DNA from: Prochlorococcus marinus CUG1438
Lineage (GTDB): Bacteria; Cyanobacteriota; Cyanobacteriia; PCC-6307; Cyanobiaceae
Direction of reading: 5' to 3'
DNA: 64,000 bases
NCBI GenBank assembly: GCA_017644325.1
Contig: JAEPLS010000001.1
Location: forward strand, 558,001 to 622,000
Positions 37,982 to 48,068 of this stretch are shown piece after piece. The stretch's first letter is position 1. Each line of letters begins with the position of its first letter. A program made the translations under genes and the position numbers. The notes beneath the pieces were generated by a model that had not been told where the DNA came from, made no database searches, and saw only the letters and a list, made by a program, of their open reading frames with translations.

Positions 37982-38521
37982 ATGTCAAGAATTGGAAAAA
38001 CACCAGTACTTATTCCAGATAAAGTTACAGTTGATTTTGATGGATTAACAGTGACTGTGAAAGGCCCTAAGGGTGAGTTAAAACGTCACATGCCTGAGGG
38101 AGTTAGTTTTGATAAGAAAGATAATACTATTATCGTAAGTCCTAGTACAACCAAACTATACTCAAGACAGAGACATGGTTTATGTAGAGCCTTAATTGCA
38201 AATATGGTTGAAGGGGTTACTCAAGGTTTTTCAAAGAAACTAGAAATTGTTGGCGTTGGATCAAGAGCACAAGTAAAAGGTAAAAATCTAGTTGTAAGTG
38301 CAGGATATAGTCATCCTGTAGAAATGATCCCCCCTGATGGTATAACATACAAAGTTGAGAGTAATACAAACGTTACCGTATCTGGAATTGATAAAGAAAT
38401 TGTTGGCAATGAAGCGGCAAAAATCAGATCAATTAGACCCCCAGAACCATATAAAGGTAAAGGAATTAAATACCATGATGAGAGAATTCTCAGAAAAGCT
38501 GGTAAATCTGGCAAAAAATAA
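37982..38521 (+). CDS. rplF: 50S ribosomal protein L6
   Basis: 179 residues; near the factor-binding centre. Opening [16 protein letters not shown] and signature [20 protein letters not shown]. Preceded by AAGGAG six bases upstream. Confidence 0.98.
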   Translation: MSRIGKTPVLIPDKVTVDFDGLTVTVKGPKGELKRHMPEGVSFDKKDNTIIVSPSTTKLYSRQRHGLCRALIANMVEGVTQGFSKKLEIVGVGSRAQVKGKNLVVSAGYSHPVEMIPPDGITYKVESNTNVTVSGIDKEIVGNEAAKIRSIRPPEPYKGKGIKYHDERILRKAGKSGKK

Positions 38522-38535
38522 TTCCAATTAAAAAA

Positions 38536-38904
38536 ATGACCAAACTTTCCAGGAAATTACAAACCCAAAAAAGACATAGAAGATTAAGGAGATTCTTAAT
38601 TGGAGATGCAACGCGTCCAAGATTGTCTGTTTTTCGATCTAATAACCATATTTATGCCCAGGTTATAGACGATAGCGCTCAAAAAACTATTTGCTCAGCT
38701 TCAACTGTTGATAAGGAACTAAGAGAAAAATCTGAAAAATTACCTTCTGATTGTAATTCTTCTTCAATTGTTGGCAAATTACTTGCAAAGAGAGCGATAA
38801 AAAAAGGTATTAAGCAAGTGATTTTTGACCGTGGAGGTAATTTATATCACGGTAGAGTAAAGGCACTTGCAGACGCTGCTCGTGAAGCCGGCCTAGAATT
38901 TTAA
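38536..38904 (+). CDS. rplR: 50S ribosomal protein L18
   Basis: 122 residues; carries 5S rRNA to the large subunit. [20 protein letters not shown] and the C-terminal [20 protein letters not shown]. Confidence 0.97.
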   Translation: MTKLSRKLQTQKRHRRLRRFLIGDATRPRLSVFRSNNHIYAQVIDDSAQKTICSASTVDKELREKSEKLPSDCNSSSIVGKLLAKRAIKKGIKQVIFDRGGNLYHGRVKALADAAREAGLEF

Positions 38905-38919
38905 CCCTTAATTTTTACT

Positions 38920-39540
38920 ATGACTGACACTCCAACAAAACAAGAAATTGAGTCCAAGAACGATAATGTTCCTGCAGCTATGCCTGTAGAACAAAAAAAG
39001 AATAATCGTAATGATCGAAAAAAAAATAGAAGAGGTGATTCAAAAAATCTAGATAGAGATTCTGATTGGCAAGAAAGAGTTGTTCAAATAAGACGCGTAT
39101 CTAAAACTGTTAAAGGTGGAAAAAAAATGAGTTTTAGAGCAATTGTTGTTGTTGGTAATGAGAAAGGACAAGTTGGAGTTGGAGTTGGTAAAGCTGGAGA
39201 TGTCATTGGTGCTGTTAGAAAAGGAGTTTCAGATGGTAAAAAAAATCTTGTTAGGGTTCCGTTAACTCCAAACAATTCAATACCAACCTTATCTAAAGGT
39301 AGAGATGGTGCAGCTAATGTACTTATTAGACCAGCAGCTCCAGGTACAGGCGTAATAGCTGGCGGTTCAATTAGAACAGTTTTAGAATTAGCAGGAATTA
39401 AAAATGTTTTAGCAAAAAGATTAGGTAGTAAAACACCTTTAAATAATGCAAGAGCTGCCATGGTAGCTCTCTCTCAATTAAGAACACACAAATCTGCCTC
39501 AAGAGAGAGAGGAATCTCACTCGAACAACTCTATTCTTAA
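38920..39540 (+). CDS. rpsE: 30S ribosomal protein S5
   Basis: 206 residues; decoding fidelity. The N-terminal ~50 residues are a low-complexity Lys/Asn/Arg tail ([16 protein letters not shown]) beyond the E. coli length of 167. The core begins [20 protein letters not shown], with the [20 protein letters not shown] signature. No L30 gene follows it. Confidence 0.98.
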   Translation: MTDTPTKQEIESKNDNVPAAMPVEQKKNNRNDRKKNRRGDSKNLDRDSDWQERVVQIRRVSKTVKGGKKMSFRAIVVVGNEKGQVGVGVGKAGDVIGAVRKGVSDGKKNLVRVPLTPNNSIPTLSKGRDGAANVLIRPAAPGTGVIAGGSIRTVLELAGIKNVLAKRLGSKTPLNNARAAMVALSQLRTHKSASRERGISLEQLYS

Positions 39541-39545
39541 AAATT

Positions 39546-40004
39546 ATGACCTCAACATTAAATACACTTAAACCAAACTCTGGCTCTAGGAAGAAAAAAT
39601 TAAGAAAGGGTAGAGGTATTGCTGCTGGGCAGGGTGCTTCTTGCGGATTTGGAATGAGAGGCCAAAAGTCGCGTTCTGGTAGACCTACAAGACCAGGTTT
39701 TGAAGGTGGACAAATGCCCTTATATAGAAGAGTTCCAAAATTAAAGCACTTTGAAATAATTAATCAAAAAAACTTTTCAATCATTAATTTAGATAAATTA
39801 AATAATTTTAAAGATAACGATACTGTTAACCTTGATTCACTAGTGAAAAAAGGACTTATTTTTAAGCCAAAGTTTCCTTTGAAAATTCTTGGTAATGGTG
39901 AAGTTAATGCAAAGCTAACAGTCCAAGCTCATGCATTCACAAAAGTTGCAAAACAAAAAATTGAAGATGCAGGTGGAACTTGCGAGCTTTTAAATAAAAA
40001 ATAA
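39546..40004 (+). CDS. rplO: 50S ribosomal protein L15
   Basis: 152 residues; late assembly protein. Gly-rich opening [20 protein letters not shown] and [19 protein letters not shown]. secY follows after 30 bases. Confidence 0.97.
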   Translation: MTSTLNTLKPNSGSRKKKLRKGRGIAAGQGASCGFGMRGQKSRSGRPTRPGFEGGQMPLYRRVPKLKHFEIINQKNFSIINLDKLNNFKDNDTVNLDSLVKKGLIFKPKFPLKILGNGEVNAKLTVQAHAFTKVAKQKIEDAGGTCELLNKK

Positions 40005-40034
40005 ATTTATTCAAAAATTTAGTTAAGCTTTAAA

Positions 40035-41354
40035 ATGTTTGTTAACAAAAGTCGAAATCCTAGCGCTTCTGAAATACTTTCTCAATTATTTTTAAATAAA
40101 GAGCTAAGGAGTAGAGTTTTAACAACTCTAGGTCTCCTTCTTTTAGTAAGACTTGGCATCTATATTCCTATGCCTGGTATTGATAGGGTTGCTTTTAAGA
40201 GTTTCATAGATCAAGGCGGTCAATTAATTGGCTTTTTAGACATTTTTACTGGTGGGGGAATTTCGACACTTGGAATTTTTGCTTTAGGTATCCTTCCTTT
40301 TATAAACGCATCAATTATTATTCAGCTTCTTACAGCTTCATTACCTGTTCTTGAAGATTTGCAAAAAAATGAGGGAGAAGCGGGTAGAAGGAAAATAGCG
40401 CAAATAACTAGATATGTTTCTTTAGGATGGGGGCTTCTACAGAGTATTATTTTTTCTTTAATCCTTCGTCAATATGCAATTCAAGGTATTAGCGAAACCA
40501 CATTTGTTTTGCAAACTTCCATCGCCTTAGTTACTGGCTCAATGTTAGTGATGTGGTTTAGTGAAATTATTACAGAGAAAGGGATAGGACAAGGAGCCTC
40601 ATTGGTTATTTTTTTGAATATTGTCTCAACTTTGCCAAAGGCTTTAAGTTCAACCATTGAAAAAGCTCAAACTGGGGATAGAGGAGATGTTTTGGGCATC
40701 GCAGTTTTGCTTGGAGTGTTTTTACTTACAATTGTCGGGATAATATTTGTCCAGGAGGGGGCTAGACGTATTCCTATTGTTAGTGCAAAAAGGCAAATAG
40801 GAAATGCAACATTACTTCCTACAAGGCAAAGTTATTTACCTTTAAAGTTAAATGCAGGTGGAGTCATGCCGATTATATTCGCTTCTGCCTTAATTTTCTT
40901 ACCCATAACAATTGCAAATGTTACTGGTAATCCAGTCCTAATCAAGTTAGCTAGTAGTTTAAATCCAGGATCCTCAAATCCATGGCCATATGCTCTTACT
41001 TTCTTCTCATTGATTTTGGGATTCTCTTATTTTTATGCATCCCTTACGATTAATCCAGTCGATGTGGCTTCAAATTTAAAAAAAGGGGGAGTAGCAATTC
41101 CAGGAGTTAGACCAGGAACTAATACAGCTAACTACTTATCAGGGATACAAAATAGGTTGACTTTATTAGGTGGATTATTTCTTGGTTCAGTAGCTATTAT
41201 TCCTGCTGCAGTAGAGAGAGCGACAAATGTCCAAACTTTCCAAGGTTTAGGAGCAACTTCATTACTTATTCTTGTGGGTGTTGCTATTGATACTGCAAAG
41301 CAAATTCAAACTTATGTTATTTCTCAAAGATATGAGGGATTAATTAACAATTAA
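40035..41354 (+). CDS. secY: Protein translocase subunit SecY
   Basis: Channel subunit of the Sec translocon in plasma and thylakoid membranes. 439 residues with ten spans. Family motifs: [48 protein letters not shown] and the cytosolic loop near [18 protein letters not shown]. The adk ATG overlaps its TAA, so expression is coupled. Confidence 0.97.
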   Translation: MFVNKSRNPSASEILSQLFLNKELRSRVLTTLGLLLLVRLGIYIPMPGIDRVAFKSFIDQGGQLIGFLDIFTGGGISTLGIFALGILPFINASIIIQLLTASLPVLEDLQKNEGEAGRRKIAQITRYVSLGWGLLQSIIFSLILRQYAIQGISETTFVLQTSIALVTGSMLVMWFSEIITEKGIGQGASLVIFLNIVSTLPKALSSTIEKAQTGDRGDVLGIAVLLGVFLLTIVGIIFVQEGARRIPIVSAKRQIGNATLLPTRQSYLPLKLNAGGVMPIIFASALIFLPITIANVTGNPVLIKLASSLNPGSSNPWPYALTFFSLILGFSYFYASLTINPVDVASNLKKGGVAIPGVRPGTNTANYLSGIQNRLTLLGGLFLGSVAIIPAAVERATNVQTFQGLGATSLLILVGVAIDTAKQIQTYVISQRYEGLINN

Positions 41355-41902
41355 TGAAAAAACATTTACTATTTTTAGGCGCTCCTGGTGCTGGAAAAGG
41401 GACTCAGGCAGAATTACTTAGTAAAACCAACTCTTATTTGCATCTTTCCACAGGAGAATTATTAAGAAAAGAAATTGAAATGAATACTATTCTTGGTAGA
41501 CAGGTAAAGGATGTAATTAATCGGGGCGAACTTGTCAGTGACGATCTCGTATTAAAAATAGTAAGGCAAAATTTAGATAAGGATAATAAAGGTTGGATTT
41601 TAGATGGCTACCCAAGAAATTTATCTCAAGCTAATTCATTGAATGAGGTTTTAATTGAAATAAATCAACCTTTAGAAGTAGTTTTTTACTTAGATATTCC
41701 AGAAGAAGTTCTTATTAAGCGTTTGCTTTTGAGAGGGAGAAAAGATGATACTGAAGAGACTATCAGAACAAGAGTTAACATTTATAAAAAAACAACAGAA
41801 CCGTTGATTCAATATTTTAAGGATCTTGCTTTGCTGGAATATATTAATGCCGATAGAGATTTAAAAACCATTTCCTCTGATATCAAACAAAAAATGGCTT
41901 GA
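41354..41902 (+). CDS. adk: Adenylate kinase, short form
   Basis: AMP + ATP to 2 ADP. 182 residues, the short type without the large LID or zinc site. P-loop [27 protein letters not shown], the AMP-binding [13 protein letters not shown], and the reduced lid [16 protein letters not shown]. Coupled to secY. Confidence 0.96.
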   Translation: MKKHLLFLGAPGAGKGTQAELLSKTNSYLHLSTGELLRKEIEMNTILGRQVKDVINRGELVSDDLVLKIVRQNLDKDNKGWILDGYPRNLSQANSLNEVLIEINQPLEVVFYLDIPEEVLIKRLLLRGRKDDTEETIRTRVNIYKKTTEPLIQYFKDLALLEYINADRDLKTISSDIKQKMA

Positions 41903-41947
41903 CGATGATGTAGAATATAGTATCAATGTTTTATTTGTAAAACCCTT

Positions 41948-42064
41948 ATGAAGGTCAGATCTTCAGTTAAAAAAATTAGCCCTGACGATCAGATCGTGAG
42001 GAGAAGAGGTAAAATCTATGTTATAAACAAGAAAAGACCTCGAAATAAACAGCGTCAGGGTTAA
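41948..42064 (+). CDS. rpmJ: 50S ribosomal protein L36, zinc-free (C-minus) form
   Basis: 38 residues: [20 protein letters not shown] then a basic tail ending KQRQG, the L36 hallmark. The usual CxxC...C...H zinc ligands are replaced ([17 protein letters not shown]), so it is the C-minus type. It lies in the normal place between adk and rpsM. Confidence 0.93.
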   Translation: MKVRSSVKKISPDDQIVRRRGKIYVINKKRPRNKQRQG

Positions 42065-42105
42065 ATTTCTACCCTTTAATTCAAACTTTTACTTACTCAA
42101 AACAC

Positions 42106-42471
42106 GTGGCCAGGATTGCAGGAATTGACATACCTCGCGAAAAGCGAGTTGAAATTGCACTTACATACGTCTATGGAATTGGTTTGACAAGATCAAAGCA
42201 AATTCTTGCTAATACAGGTGTAAACCCAGATATTCGTGTCAAAGATCTTTCAGATTCTGATGTACAAAAACTTAGAGGTGCTTCAGAGGAATTTACATTA
42301 GAAGGAGATCTTAGAAGAAAAGAGGGAATGGCATTAAAACGTCTACAAGATATAGGTTGTGTGAGAGGAAGAAGACATAGAATGAGTCTTCCTGTAAGGG
42401 GCCAAAGAACTAGAACAAATGCAAGAACAAGAAGAGGTTCTAGAAAAACAGTTGCTGGTAGAAAAAAATAA
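42106..42471 (+). CDS. rpsM: 30S ribosomal protein S13
   Basis: 121 residues; top of the small-subunit head, contacts tRNA and L5. Starts at [23 protein letters not shown] follows. H2TH-like middle and basic tail [17 protein letters not shown] are typical. Confidence 0.98.
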   Translation: MARIAGIDIPREKRVEIALTYVYGIGLTRSKQILANTGVNPDIRVKDLSDSDVQKLRGASEEFTLEGDLRRKEGMALKRLQDIGCVRGRRHRMSLPVRGQRTRTNARTRRGSRKTVAGRKK

Positions 42472-42515
42472 TTAACTAAATCTATTCACAAATTCTAGTA
42501 TTTAATCAAAACAAA

Positions 42516-42908
42516 ATGGCAGCTACAGTAAAAAAAACAGGTTCAAAGAAATCTAAACGAAATGTGCCTAATGGTGTGGTACATATTCAAAGCACATTTA
42601 ATAACACTATTGTCTCAATTACTGATACTTCTGGTCATGTAATTTCTTGGTCTTCTGCAGGAGCCAGTGGATTTAAAGGTGCTCGTAAAGGTACACCATT
42701 TGCTGCTCAAACGGCTGCTGAAGCGGCGGCTAGGAGAGCGCTTGATCAAGGCATGAGACAAATAGAAGTCTTGGTTAGAGGACCAGGTTCAGGTAGGGAA
42801 ACGGCCATAAGGGCTTTACAAGTGGCCGGTTTGGAAATAACTCTAATAAGAGATGTAACTCCATTACCTCATAATGGATGTAGAAGACCTAAACGGAGAC
42901 GCGTTTAG
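42516..42908 (+). CDS. rpsK: 30S ribosomal protein S11
   Basis: 130 residues; platform of the small subunit. [39 protein letters not shown] and the C-terminal [13 protein letters not shown]. Followed by an unusual C10-A8 tract before rpoA. Confidence 0.98.
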   Translation: MAATVKKTGSKKSKRNVPNGVVHIQSTFNNTIVSITDTSGHVISWSSAGASGFKGARKGTPFAAQTAAEAAARRALDQGMRQIEVLVRGPGSGRETAIRALQVAGLEITLIRDVTPLPHNGCRRPKRRRV

Positions 42909-42932
42909 GTTTTAAACTTCTCCATCAAAAAA

Positions 42933-42950
42933 CCCCCCCCCCAAAAAAAA
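42933..42950. repeat. C10-A8 homopolymer tract between rpsK and rpoA
   Basis: Ten consecutive C (42933-42942) followed by eight A (42943-42950), preceded by six A. A C10 run is very unlikely by chance in DNA this poor in G+C. It lies 22 bases before the rpoA GTG, in the leader of rpoA within the transcript. Exact length may vary or be a sequencing uncertainty. Confidence 0.8.
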
Positions 42951-42971
42951 CTTTTAACCTTATTTTTTTCC

Positions 42972-43910
42972 GTGTTGCAATACCAGATTGACAGAATCGA
43001 CCATCAAATAGCAGATGATCGCTCCCAAACAGGAACTTTTTTAATTGGCCCTTTAGAAAGGGGACAAGCTACAACTTTGGGTAATTCGCTTCGAAGAGTC
43101 CTAATGGGAGGACTTGAAGGAAGTGCAGTGACTGCAGTTAGAATAGCAGGAATTAACCATGAATATGCAACTATTCCTGGTGTTAGAGAGGACGTTTTAG
43201 ATATTCTTCTCAATTGTAAGCAACTATCAATTAATAGTTCTAATCCAGAGCTCGAAATTGGAAGGCTAGTTGCAAGTGGTCCAATGGAGGTGAAGGCTAA
43301 TGATATTCAATTCTCATCTCAAGTTGAAATTGTTGATGGTGAAAAACCGATTGCAACTATTCAGGAGGGTCATAACTTAGAGTTAGAAATTCATGTTGAA
43401 AGAGGTGTGGGATATAGACCTGTCGACCGTAAAAATGAAGAGACAACTGCTATTGATTTACTTCAAATAGATGCTGTATTCATGCCAGTAAAGAGGGTTA
43501 ATTTTACGATTGATGAAACTGCTGTAGCTGAGGGTGGAACTGGAAGAGAAAGATTAAAAATGGAAGTTGTAACAGATGGTTCAACAAGTCCTGATGATGC
43601 TATCGCTGAAGCAGCAAACCAGTTAATAGAACTCTTTCAACCACTTGCTACTGTAACAATGGTCGAGGAAATCCCTGAAGAACCTGAACCATCTCCTGAA
43701 GCTCAAATTCCTCTTGAGGAACTAAACTTGTCCGTTAGAGCATATAATTGTCTAAAAAGAGCACAAGTTAACTCAGTCTCAGATTTAATGGGTTTTAGCT
43801 ATGAAGATCTGCTTGAGATTAAGAACTTTGGCTCTAAATCTGCAGATGAGGTTATTGAAGCCCTTGAGCGGATAGGAATTTCTATTCCACAAAGCCGAAC
43901 TTCTGTTTAA
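42972..43910 (+). CDS. rpoA: DNA-directed RNA polymerase subunit alpha
   Basis: 312 residues. N-terminal assembly domain with [20 protein letters not shown], and C-terminal domain [20 protein letters not shown] with the DNA- and activator-binding helix-hairpin-helix ([17 protein letters not shown]). GTG start; no ribosome-binding purine run is visible directly upstream, where a T-rich stretch follows the C10-A8 tract. This suggests coupling or start selection by unstructured leader. Confidence 0.97.
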   Translation: MLQYQIDRIDHQIADDRSQTGTFLIGPLERGQATTLGNSLRRVLMGGLEGSAVTAVRIAGINHEYATIPGVREDVLDILLNCKQLSINSSNPELEIGRLVASGPMEVKANDIQFSSQVEIVDGEKPIATIQEGHNLELEIHVERGVGYRPVDRKNEETTAIDLLQIDAVFMPVKRVNFTIDETAVAEGGTGRERLKMEVVTDGSTSPDDAIAEAANQLIELFQPLATVTMVEEIPEEPEPSPEAQIPLEELNLSVRAYNCLKRAQVNSVSDLMGFSYEDLLEIKNFGSKSADEVIEALERIGISIPQSRTSV

Positions 43911-43924
43911 CATTTTTTAAGATT

Positions 43925-44275
43925 ATGAGACACCAACTAAGAATTCCATTATTAAGTAAACCTGCTGACCAGAGGAAAGCACTTTTAAGAGGTTTAACTA
44001 CACAACTAATTCGGGAAGGTCGAGTAACAACAACAAAAGCTAGAGCAAAAGCCTTAAGAAACGAAGCCGAAAGGATGATTTCTCTTGCAAAAGATGGTAG
44101 TTTGGCCTCTAGAAGAAGGGCTATCGGTTATATTTATGATAAGAAACTAGTTCATTCATTATTTGAAAAAGCAAAAGAAAGATACGGAGATAGAAAAGGA
44201 GGTTATACACGCATAGTCAGAACAGTCTCAAGAAAAGGTGATAACGCCCAGATGGCTATTATTGAACTTGTTTAA
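43925..44275 (+). CDS. rplQ: 50S ribosomal protein L17
   Basis: 116 residues; tunnel exit. Opening [40 protein letters not shown], and [20 protein letters not shown]. Confidence 0.97.
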   Translation: MRHQLRIPLLSKPADQRKALLRGLTTQLIREGRVTTTKARAKALRNEAERMISLAKDGSLASRRRAIGYIYDKKLVHSLFEKAKERYGDRKGGYTRIVRTVSRKGDNAQMAIIELV

Positions 44276-44311
44276 GTTAATTATAAGATTAGCCTTCATT
44301 ATAAATAACTT

Positions 44312-45118
44312 TTGAAAAGAGTAGCTTTACTTGTCCAATATATTGGGTCTAATTATTCTGGTTGGCAAAGACAAAAAAATGCAATTACAGTTCAAGAAAT
44401 CATAGAAAAAGCTCTATTTAAGATTACAAATCATCTTGTAAAGACTTTTGCCGCAGGTAGAACTGATGCTGGTGTTCATGCATCAGGACAAGTAGTACAT
44501 TTTGATATTGATTGTGTCATTCCAGGTAGTCGTTTTTCAGTTTTACTAAATAGTCTTTTACCATCAACAATTAGAATCTTGGAGTCTGTCGAAGTGAAAG
44601 ATTGTTGGCATGCGTGCTATTCAGCAAAATATAGACATTATCGATATGTTATTAATAACAGTAAATTTACGAATGTTTTTATAAATAATTGGTCATGGCA
44701 TAGGTACCAAAAAGTACTAGATGTGACTCTAATGTCAAATGCATCAAAGAGTATGGAAGGAGAACATGATTTTTTTGCTTTTCAGAAAAGTGGAAGCAAT
44801 AGAGCAACTTCCATCACAAAAATAAAAAAAATAGATATTAAAAGATTAGAGGACTTGATCTTTATTGATATCAAAGCCACTGGTTTTCTCTATGGAATGG
44901 TTCGTTTAATTGTTGGTCAACTAGTGTTAGTTGGAGAAAAAAAAATATCGCCTGAAATTTTTAAAGATAGATGGGTAAAGAAAAAGAAAAATGATGTTAA
45001 AGAATCAGCTCCAGCAAAGGGTTTATGTTTTGTAAATGCTATTTATGAAGAAAATGTATTTAACAAGATTAATAAAAACGATTTTTTCCCATTATTTCTA
45101 ATTAAGGGTTTTTCTTAA
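44312..45118 (+). CDS. truA: tRNA pseudouridine(38-40) synthase
   Basis: Modifies the anticodon stem of many tRNAs. 268 residues. VQYIGSNYSGWQRQKNAITV at the N-terminus, catalytic Asp in FAAGRTDAGVHASGQVVHFD, and the C-terminal FLYGMVRLIVGQLV. TTG start 36 bases after rplQ; it sits inside the ribosomal cluster, a common cyanobacterial arrangement. Confidence 0.95.
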   Translation: MKRVALLVQYIGSNYSGWQRQKNAITVQEIIEKALFKITNHLVKTFAAGRTDAGVHASGQVVHFDIDCVIPGSRFSVLLNSLLPSTIRILESVEVKDCWHACYSAKYRHYRYVINNSKFTNVFINNWSWHRYQKVLDVTLMSNASKSMEGEHDFFAFQKSGSNRATSITKIKKIDIKRLEDLIFIDIKATGFLYGMVRLIVGQLVLVGEKKISPEIFKDRWVKKKKNDVKESAPAKGLCFVNAIYEENVFNKINKNDFFPLFLIKGFS

Positions 45119-45233
45119 CTAGACATAATTGCATTGAGTTATTTGTGAAATTTATCAAAATTATTGTTTAATACTCCTCCAATAAGGTAGAATTTAATAC
45201 TAAATTTAAATTTATTTTAGATAAATTTGGTAA

Positions 45234-45665
45234 ATGAATAGAACTATCACTCCGTCAGAAGAAACTATTGTAAGAAATTGGTTTTTAGTTGACGCAAAAG
45301 ATAAGACACTTGGGAGACTTGCTACAGAAATTGCAACTGTTTTAAGAGGAAAAAATAAGCCAACATTTACACCTCATTTAGATACAGGCGATTTTGTAAT
45401 TGTTGTGAATGCTGAAAAAGTTGAGGTAACGGGTAAAAAAGCTTCACAAAAGTTATATAGGAGACATTCTGGAAGACCAGGAGGTATGAAAGTTGAAAAA
45501 TTTGAATCTCTCAAAGAGAGAATTCCTGAAAGAATCATTGAGCAAGCTGTTAAGGGGATGTTGCCACATAACTCTCTAGGAAGACAGCAATTTAAAAAGC
45601 TAAAAGTTTATAAGGGTGCTGATCATCCTCATGCTGCTCAAAATCCTGTATTATTAAATTGTTAA
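45234..45665 (+). CDS. rplM: 50S ribosomal protein L13
   Basis: 143 residues; early assembly. [40 protein letters not shown] and [11 protein letters not shown]. The 115-base gap before it is AT-rich and holds TAGAAT near 45189, so an internal promoter is likely. Confidence 0.97.
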   Translation: MNRTITPSEETIVRNWFLVDAKDKTLGRLATEIATVLRGKNKPTFTPHLDTGDFVIVVNAEKVEVTGKKASQKLYRRHSGRPGGMKVEKFESLKERIPERIIEQAVKGMLPHNSLGRQQFKKLKVYKGADHPHAAQNPVLLNC

Positions 45666-45674
45666 TTTATTAAA

Positions 45675-46085
45675 ATGAATAGTCAAATAAAAAACAAAGC
45701 TGTCTATTGGGGAACTGGAAGGAGAAAAACTTCAGTAGCAAGAGTTCGCTTAATTCCTGGAAATGGGCAAATTACAATTAATGGTCGATCAGGAGATAAT
45801 TACTTAAACTTCAATCCTCTCCACTTAAATTCAATAAAAGCTCCTTTGCAAACACTAGGCTTAGAAAATTCTTATGACGTTTTAGTAAATGTTCATGGAG
45901 GTGGTTTGACGGGGCAGGCTGATGCTATTAAGCAAGGGGCAGCAAGGGCACTATGCGAATTATCTCCTGATAACAGGAAACCGCTTAAAACAGAAGGTCA
46001 TCTAAGTAGAGACCCTAGAGCTAAGGAAAGAAGAAAATATGGTCTTAAAAAAGCCAGAAAAGCTCCACAATTCTCTAAACGTTAA
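45675..46085 (+). CDS. rpsI: 30S ribosomal protein S9
   Basis: 136 residues; the C-terminal tail reaches P-site t[42 protein letters not shown] and tail [18 protein letters not shown]. Confidence 0.98.
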   Translation: MNSQIKNKAVYWGTGRRKTSVARVRLIPGNGQITINGRSGDNYLNFNPLHLNSIKAPLQTLGLENSYDVLVNVHGGGLTGQADAIKQGAARALCELSPDNRKPLKTEGHLSRDPRAKERRKYGLKKARKAPQFSKR

Positions 46086-46098
46086 AGAAATTATTATC

Positions 46099-46359
46099 AT
46101 GCCAAAATCAGAAATTCACCCAAAATGGTATCCAGATGCAAAAGTTATTTGTAATGGAGAAGTTGTAATGACAACAGGTTCAACTCAGCCCGAGCTACAC
46201 GTTGATGTATGGAGCGGTAATCATCCTTTCTTCACTGGAACGCAAAAAATTCTTGATACGGAGGGTAGAGTTGATAGATTTATGAAAAAGTATGGCATGG
46301 GTTCAACCAATCCAGCTTCATCAAAAGAGCAAAAAGAAGAAAAAGTCTCTAAAAAATAG
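46099..46359 (+). CDS. rpmE: 50S ribosomal protein L31, zinc-free form
   Basis: 86 residues from MPKSEIHPKWYPDA. The family core HPFFTGTQKILDTEGRVDRF is clear. The zinc ligands of the C-plus form are lost: only one Cys (VICNGE) remains and the CxxC before HPFFTG reads WSGN. The C-terminal ~20 residues are a Lys/Glu tail. An open frame back to 46039 overlaps rpsI and is not used. Confidence 0.95.
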   Translation: MPKSEIHPKWYPDAKVICNGEVVMTTGSTQPELHVDVWSGNHPFFTGTQKILDTEGRVDRFMKKYGMGSTNPASSKEQKEEKVSKK

Positions 46360-46387
46360 AATTTTCAAAAATTAAGCACAATTTCAA

Positions 46388-47482
46388 TTGGAATACTCAA
46401 CACTAATTGCAAGGTTGAAAACTGCTTCAGATAGTTTTGAAAATTTGGAAGTGCAGCTTGCAGATCCCGACATAGCTAATGATCCTAAAAAATTAGAATC
46501 AATTGCAAAAGAAAGGTCAAAATTGGAACCTTTGGTGATTGATTTTAATAAATTGCTTGATACTGTTAGGGAAATTGAAGAATCGAAAAATTTACTAAAA
46601 GAAAATAGAAATGATAAAGAGATGGAATCATTAATTCATGAAGAGTTAACCAACTTGGAGGAATGTAAAAATAAACTTATTCAAAAAACTACTTTTGCTT
46701 TATTACCTAAAGATCCAAGAGATGAAAGAAGTGTAATGTTAGAAATCAGAGCCGGTGCTGGAGGCAATGAGGCTTGTATATGGGCAGGGGATCTAGCACG
46801 AATGTATGAAAGATATGGACAAAAAATTGGATGGTCTGTAAAACCTGTGAGTTCATCTGAGTCAGATATGGGCGGTTTCAAGGAGTTAGTTATCTCTGTT
46901 AAGGGAGATTCTGTATATAGTCAACTTAAATTCGAGGCCGGTGTCCATAGAGTTCAAAGAGTTCCAGCTACTGAATCTCAAGGTAGAGTTCATACTTCTA
47001 CTGCTACAGTAGCTGTAATGCCTGAGGCTGATCCAGTTGAGGTTAAGATTGATCCCACCGATTTAGAGGTCGGTACAGCAAGATCAGGAGGTGCAGGAGG
47101 ACAAAATGTAAATAAGGTTGAAACTGCTATTGATCTTCTCCACAAACCCACAGGAATAAGAGTTTTTTGTACTCAAGAGAGATCACAATTGCAAAACCGT
47201 GAACGAGCAATGGAAATTTTAAGGGCTAAATTATATGAGATTCAATTAAAAGAAGCTAATGCTAAAGAGAGATCTCAAAGGCTTTTACAGGTTGGAACAG
47301 GGGATCGCAGTGAAAAAATTAGAACTTATAATTTTAAAGATAATAGAACAACTGATCATAGATTAGGTTCTAATTTCTCACTCGAACCAATTCTTGCGGG
47401 ACAATTAGACGAAGTGATTGATGCATGCATAGCTCAAGAACAAAAGAGAATGATGGAAGATTTTAATAACGAAGTGAATTAA
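46388..47482 (+). CDS. prfA: Peptide chain release factor 1
   Basis: 364 residues; terminates at UAA and UAG. The stop-codon recognition motif reads PAT ([16 protein letters not shown]), the RF1 form, and the catalytic GGQ lies in [17 protein letters not shown]. Start is TTG at 46388, which gives the expected N-terminal helices. Last gene of the rightward ribosomal cluster; its stop is 10 bases from the convergent HNH gene. Confidence 0.97.
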   Translation: MEYSTLIARLKTASDSFENLEVQLADPDIANDPKKLESIAKERSKLEPLVIDFNKLLDTVREIEESKNLLKENRNDKEMESLIHEELTNLEECKNKLIQKTTFALLPKDPRDERSVMLEIRAGAGGNEACIWAGDLARMYERYGQKIGWSVKPVSSSESDMGGFKELVISVKGDSVYSQLKFEAGVHRVQRVPATESQGRVHTSTATVAVMPEADPVEVKIDPTDLEVGTARSGGAGGQNVNKVETAIDLLHKPTGIRVFCTQERSQLQNRERAMEILRAKLYEIQLKEANAKERSQRLLQVGTGDRSEKIRTYNFKDNRTTDHRLGSNFSLEPILAGQLDEVIDACIAQEQKRMMEDFNNEVN

Positions 47483-47492
47483 AATTTTTTTA

Positions 47493-47999
47493 TTAGATTG
47501 CAACTCCTATTACATATTTACTCCATTCTTTATGTTTGCCAGAATCAATTTGTCTTGTGGCTTCAAAATTAAGATTACTTAGTGGTCGGTAAGGTTTACG
47601 TTTTAAAGGCATATTTGCCTCTTCTGGCGTGCGATTACCTTTTTGTACATTACATCTAAGACACGCTGTTGTAACATTCTCCCAGTTATCAGTTCCACCT
47701 CTGCTTCTTGGTAAAACATGATCGATTGATAAGTTACTTCCCCTGTAGTTGCAGTATTGACACGCATTATTATCTCTGAGCAGAATATTTTTTCTCGTTA
47801 AAGAAACTTCTCTAAAAGGAACCTTGACATAGTAACGCAGTCTGATAACAGTGGGCAATTTTTTACCGCAATGAATTGAGAGAGATTTATCCTCCTCTAA
47901 GCTTTCTGCTTTACCTTTAATCATTAAGATAACAGCTCTTCTCCAAGAAGTGATGTTTAAAGGTTCATATGATGCATTTAAAACTAGAGTCTGGCTCAT
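47493..47999 (-). CDS. HNH endonuclease family protein
   Basis: 168 residues from MSQTLVLNASYEPLNITSWR. The HNH domain is complete: NACQYCNYRGSNLSIDHVLP with first CxxC, SRGGTDNWENVTTACLRCN with the second CxxC, the metal His and Asn, and ends near GNRTPEEANMPL. Widespread, usually chromosomal, in cyanobacteria; the substrate is unknown. An in-frame extension to 48050 has no family similarity. Divergent from alr. Confidence 0.9.
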   Translation of the reverse strand: MSQTLVLNASYEPLNITSWRRAVILMIKGKAESLEEDKSLSIHCGKKLPTVIRLRYYVKVPFREVSLTRKNILLRDNNACQYCNYRGSNLSIDHVLPRSRGGTDNWENVTTACLRCNVQKGNRTPEEANMPLKRKPYRPLSNLNFEATRQIDSGKHKEWSKYVIGVAI

Positions 48000-48068
48000 G
48001 CCAAAATACAATTTACATGTCATGCTAACTGTATATTTCAATAAGCGCATAAAAATTGTGCAAGGTTA

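Noticed and set aside
32656-39461. Open frames antisense to ribosomal protein genes (for example within rplW, rplF, rpsE)
   Set aside because: Codon-structure mirrors of strongly conserved genes on the other strand; none has a recognisable product.
46039-46098. Longer N-terminus of rpmE
   Set aside because: The extension overlaps the end of rpsI and has no L31 similarity; ATG at 46099 gives the normal start.
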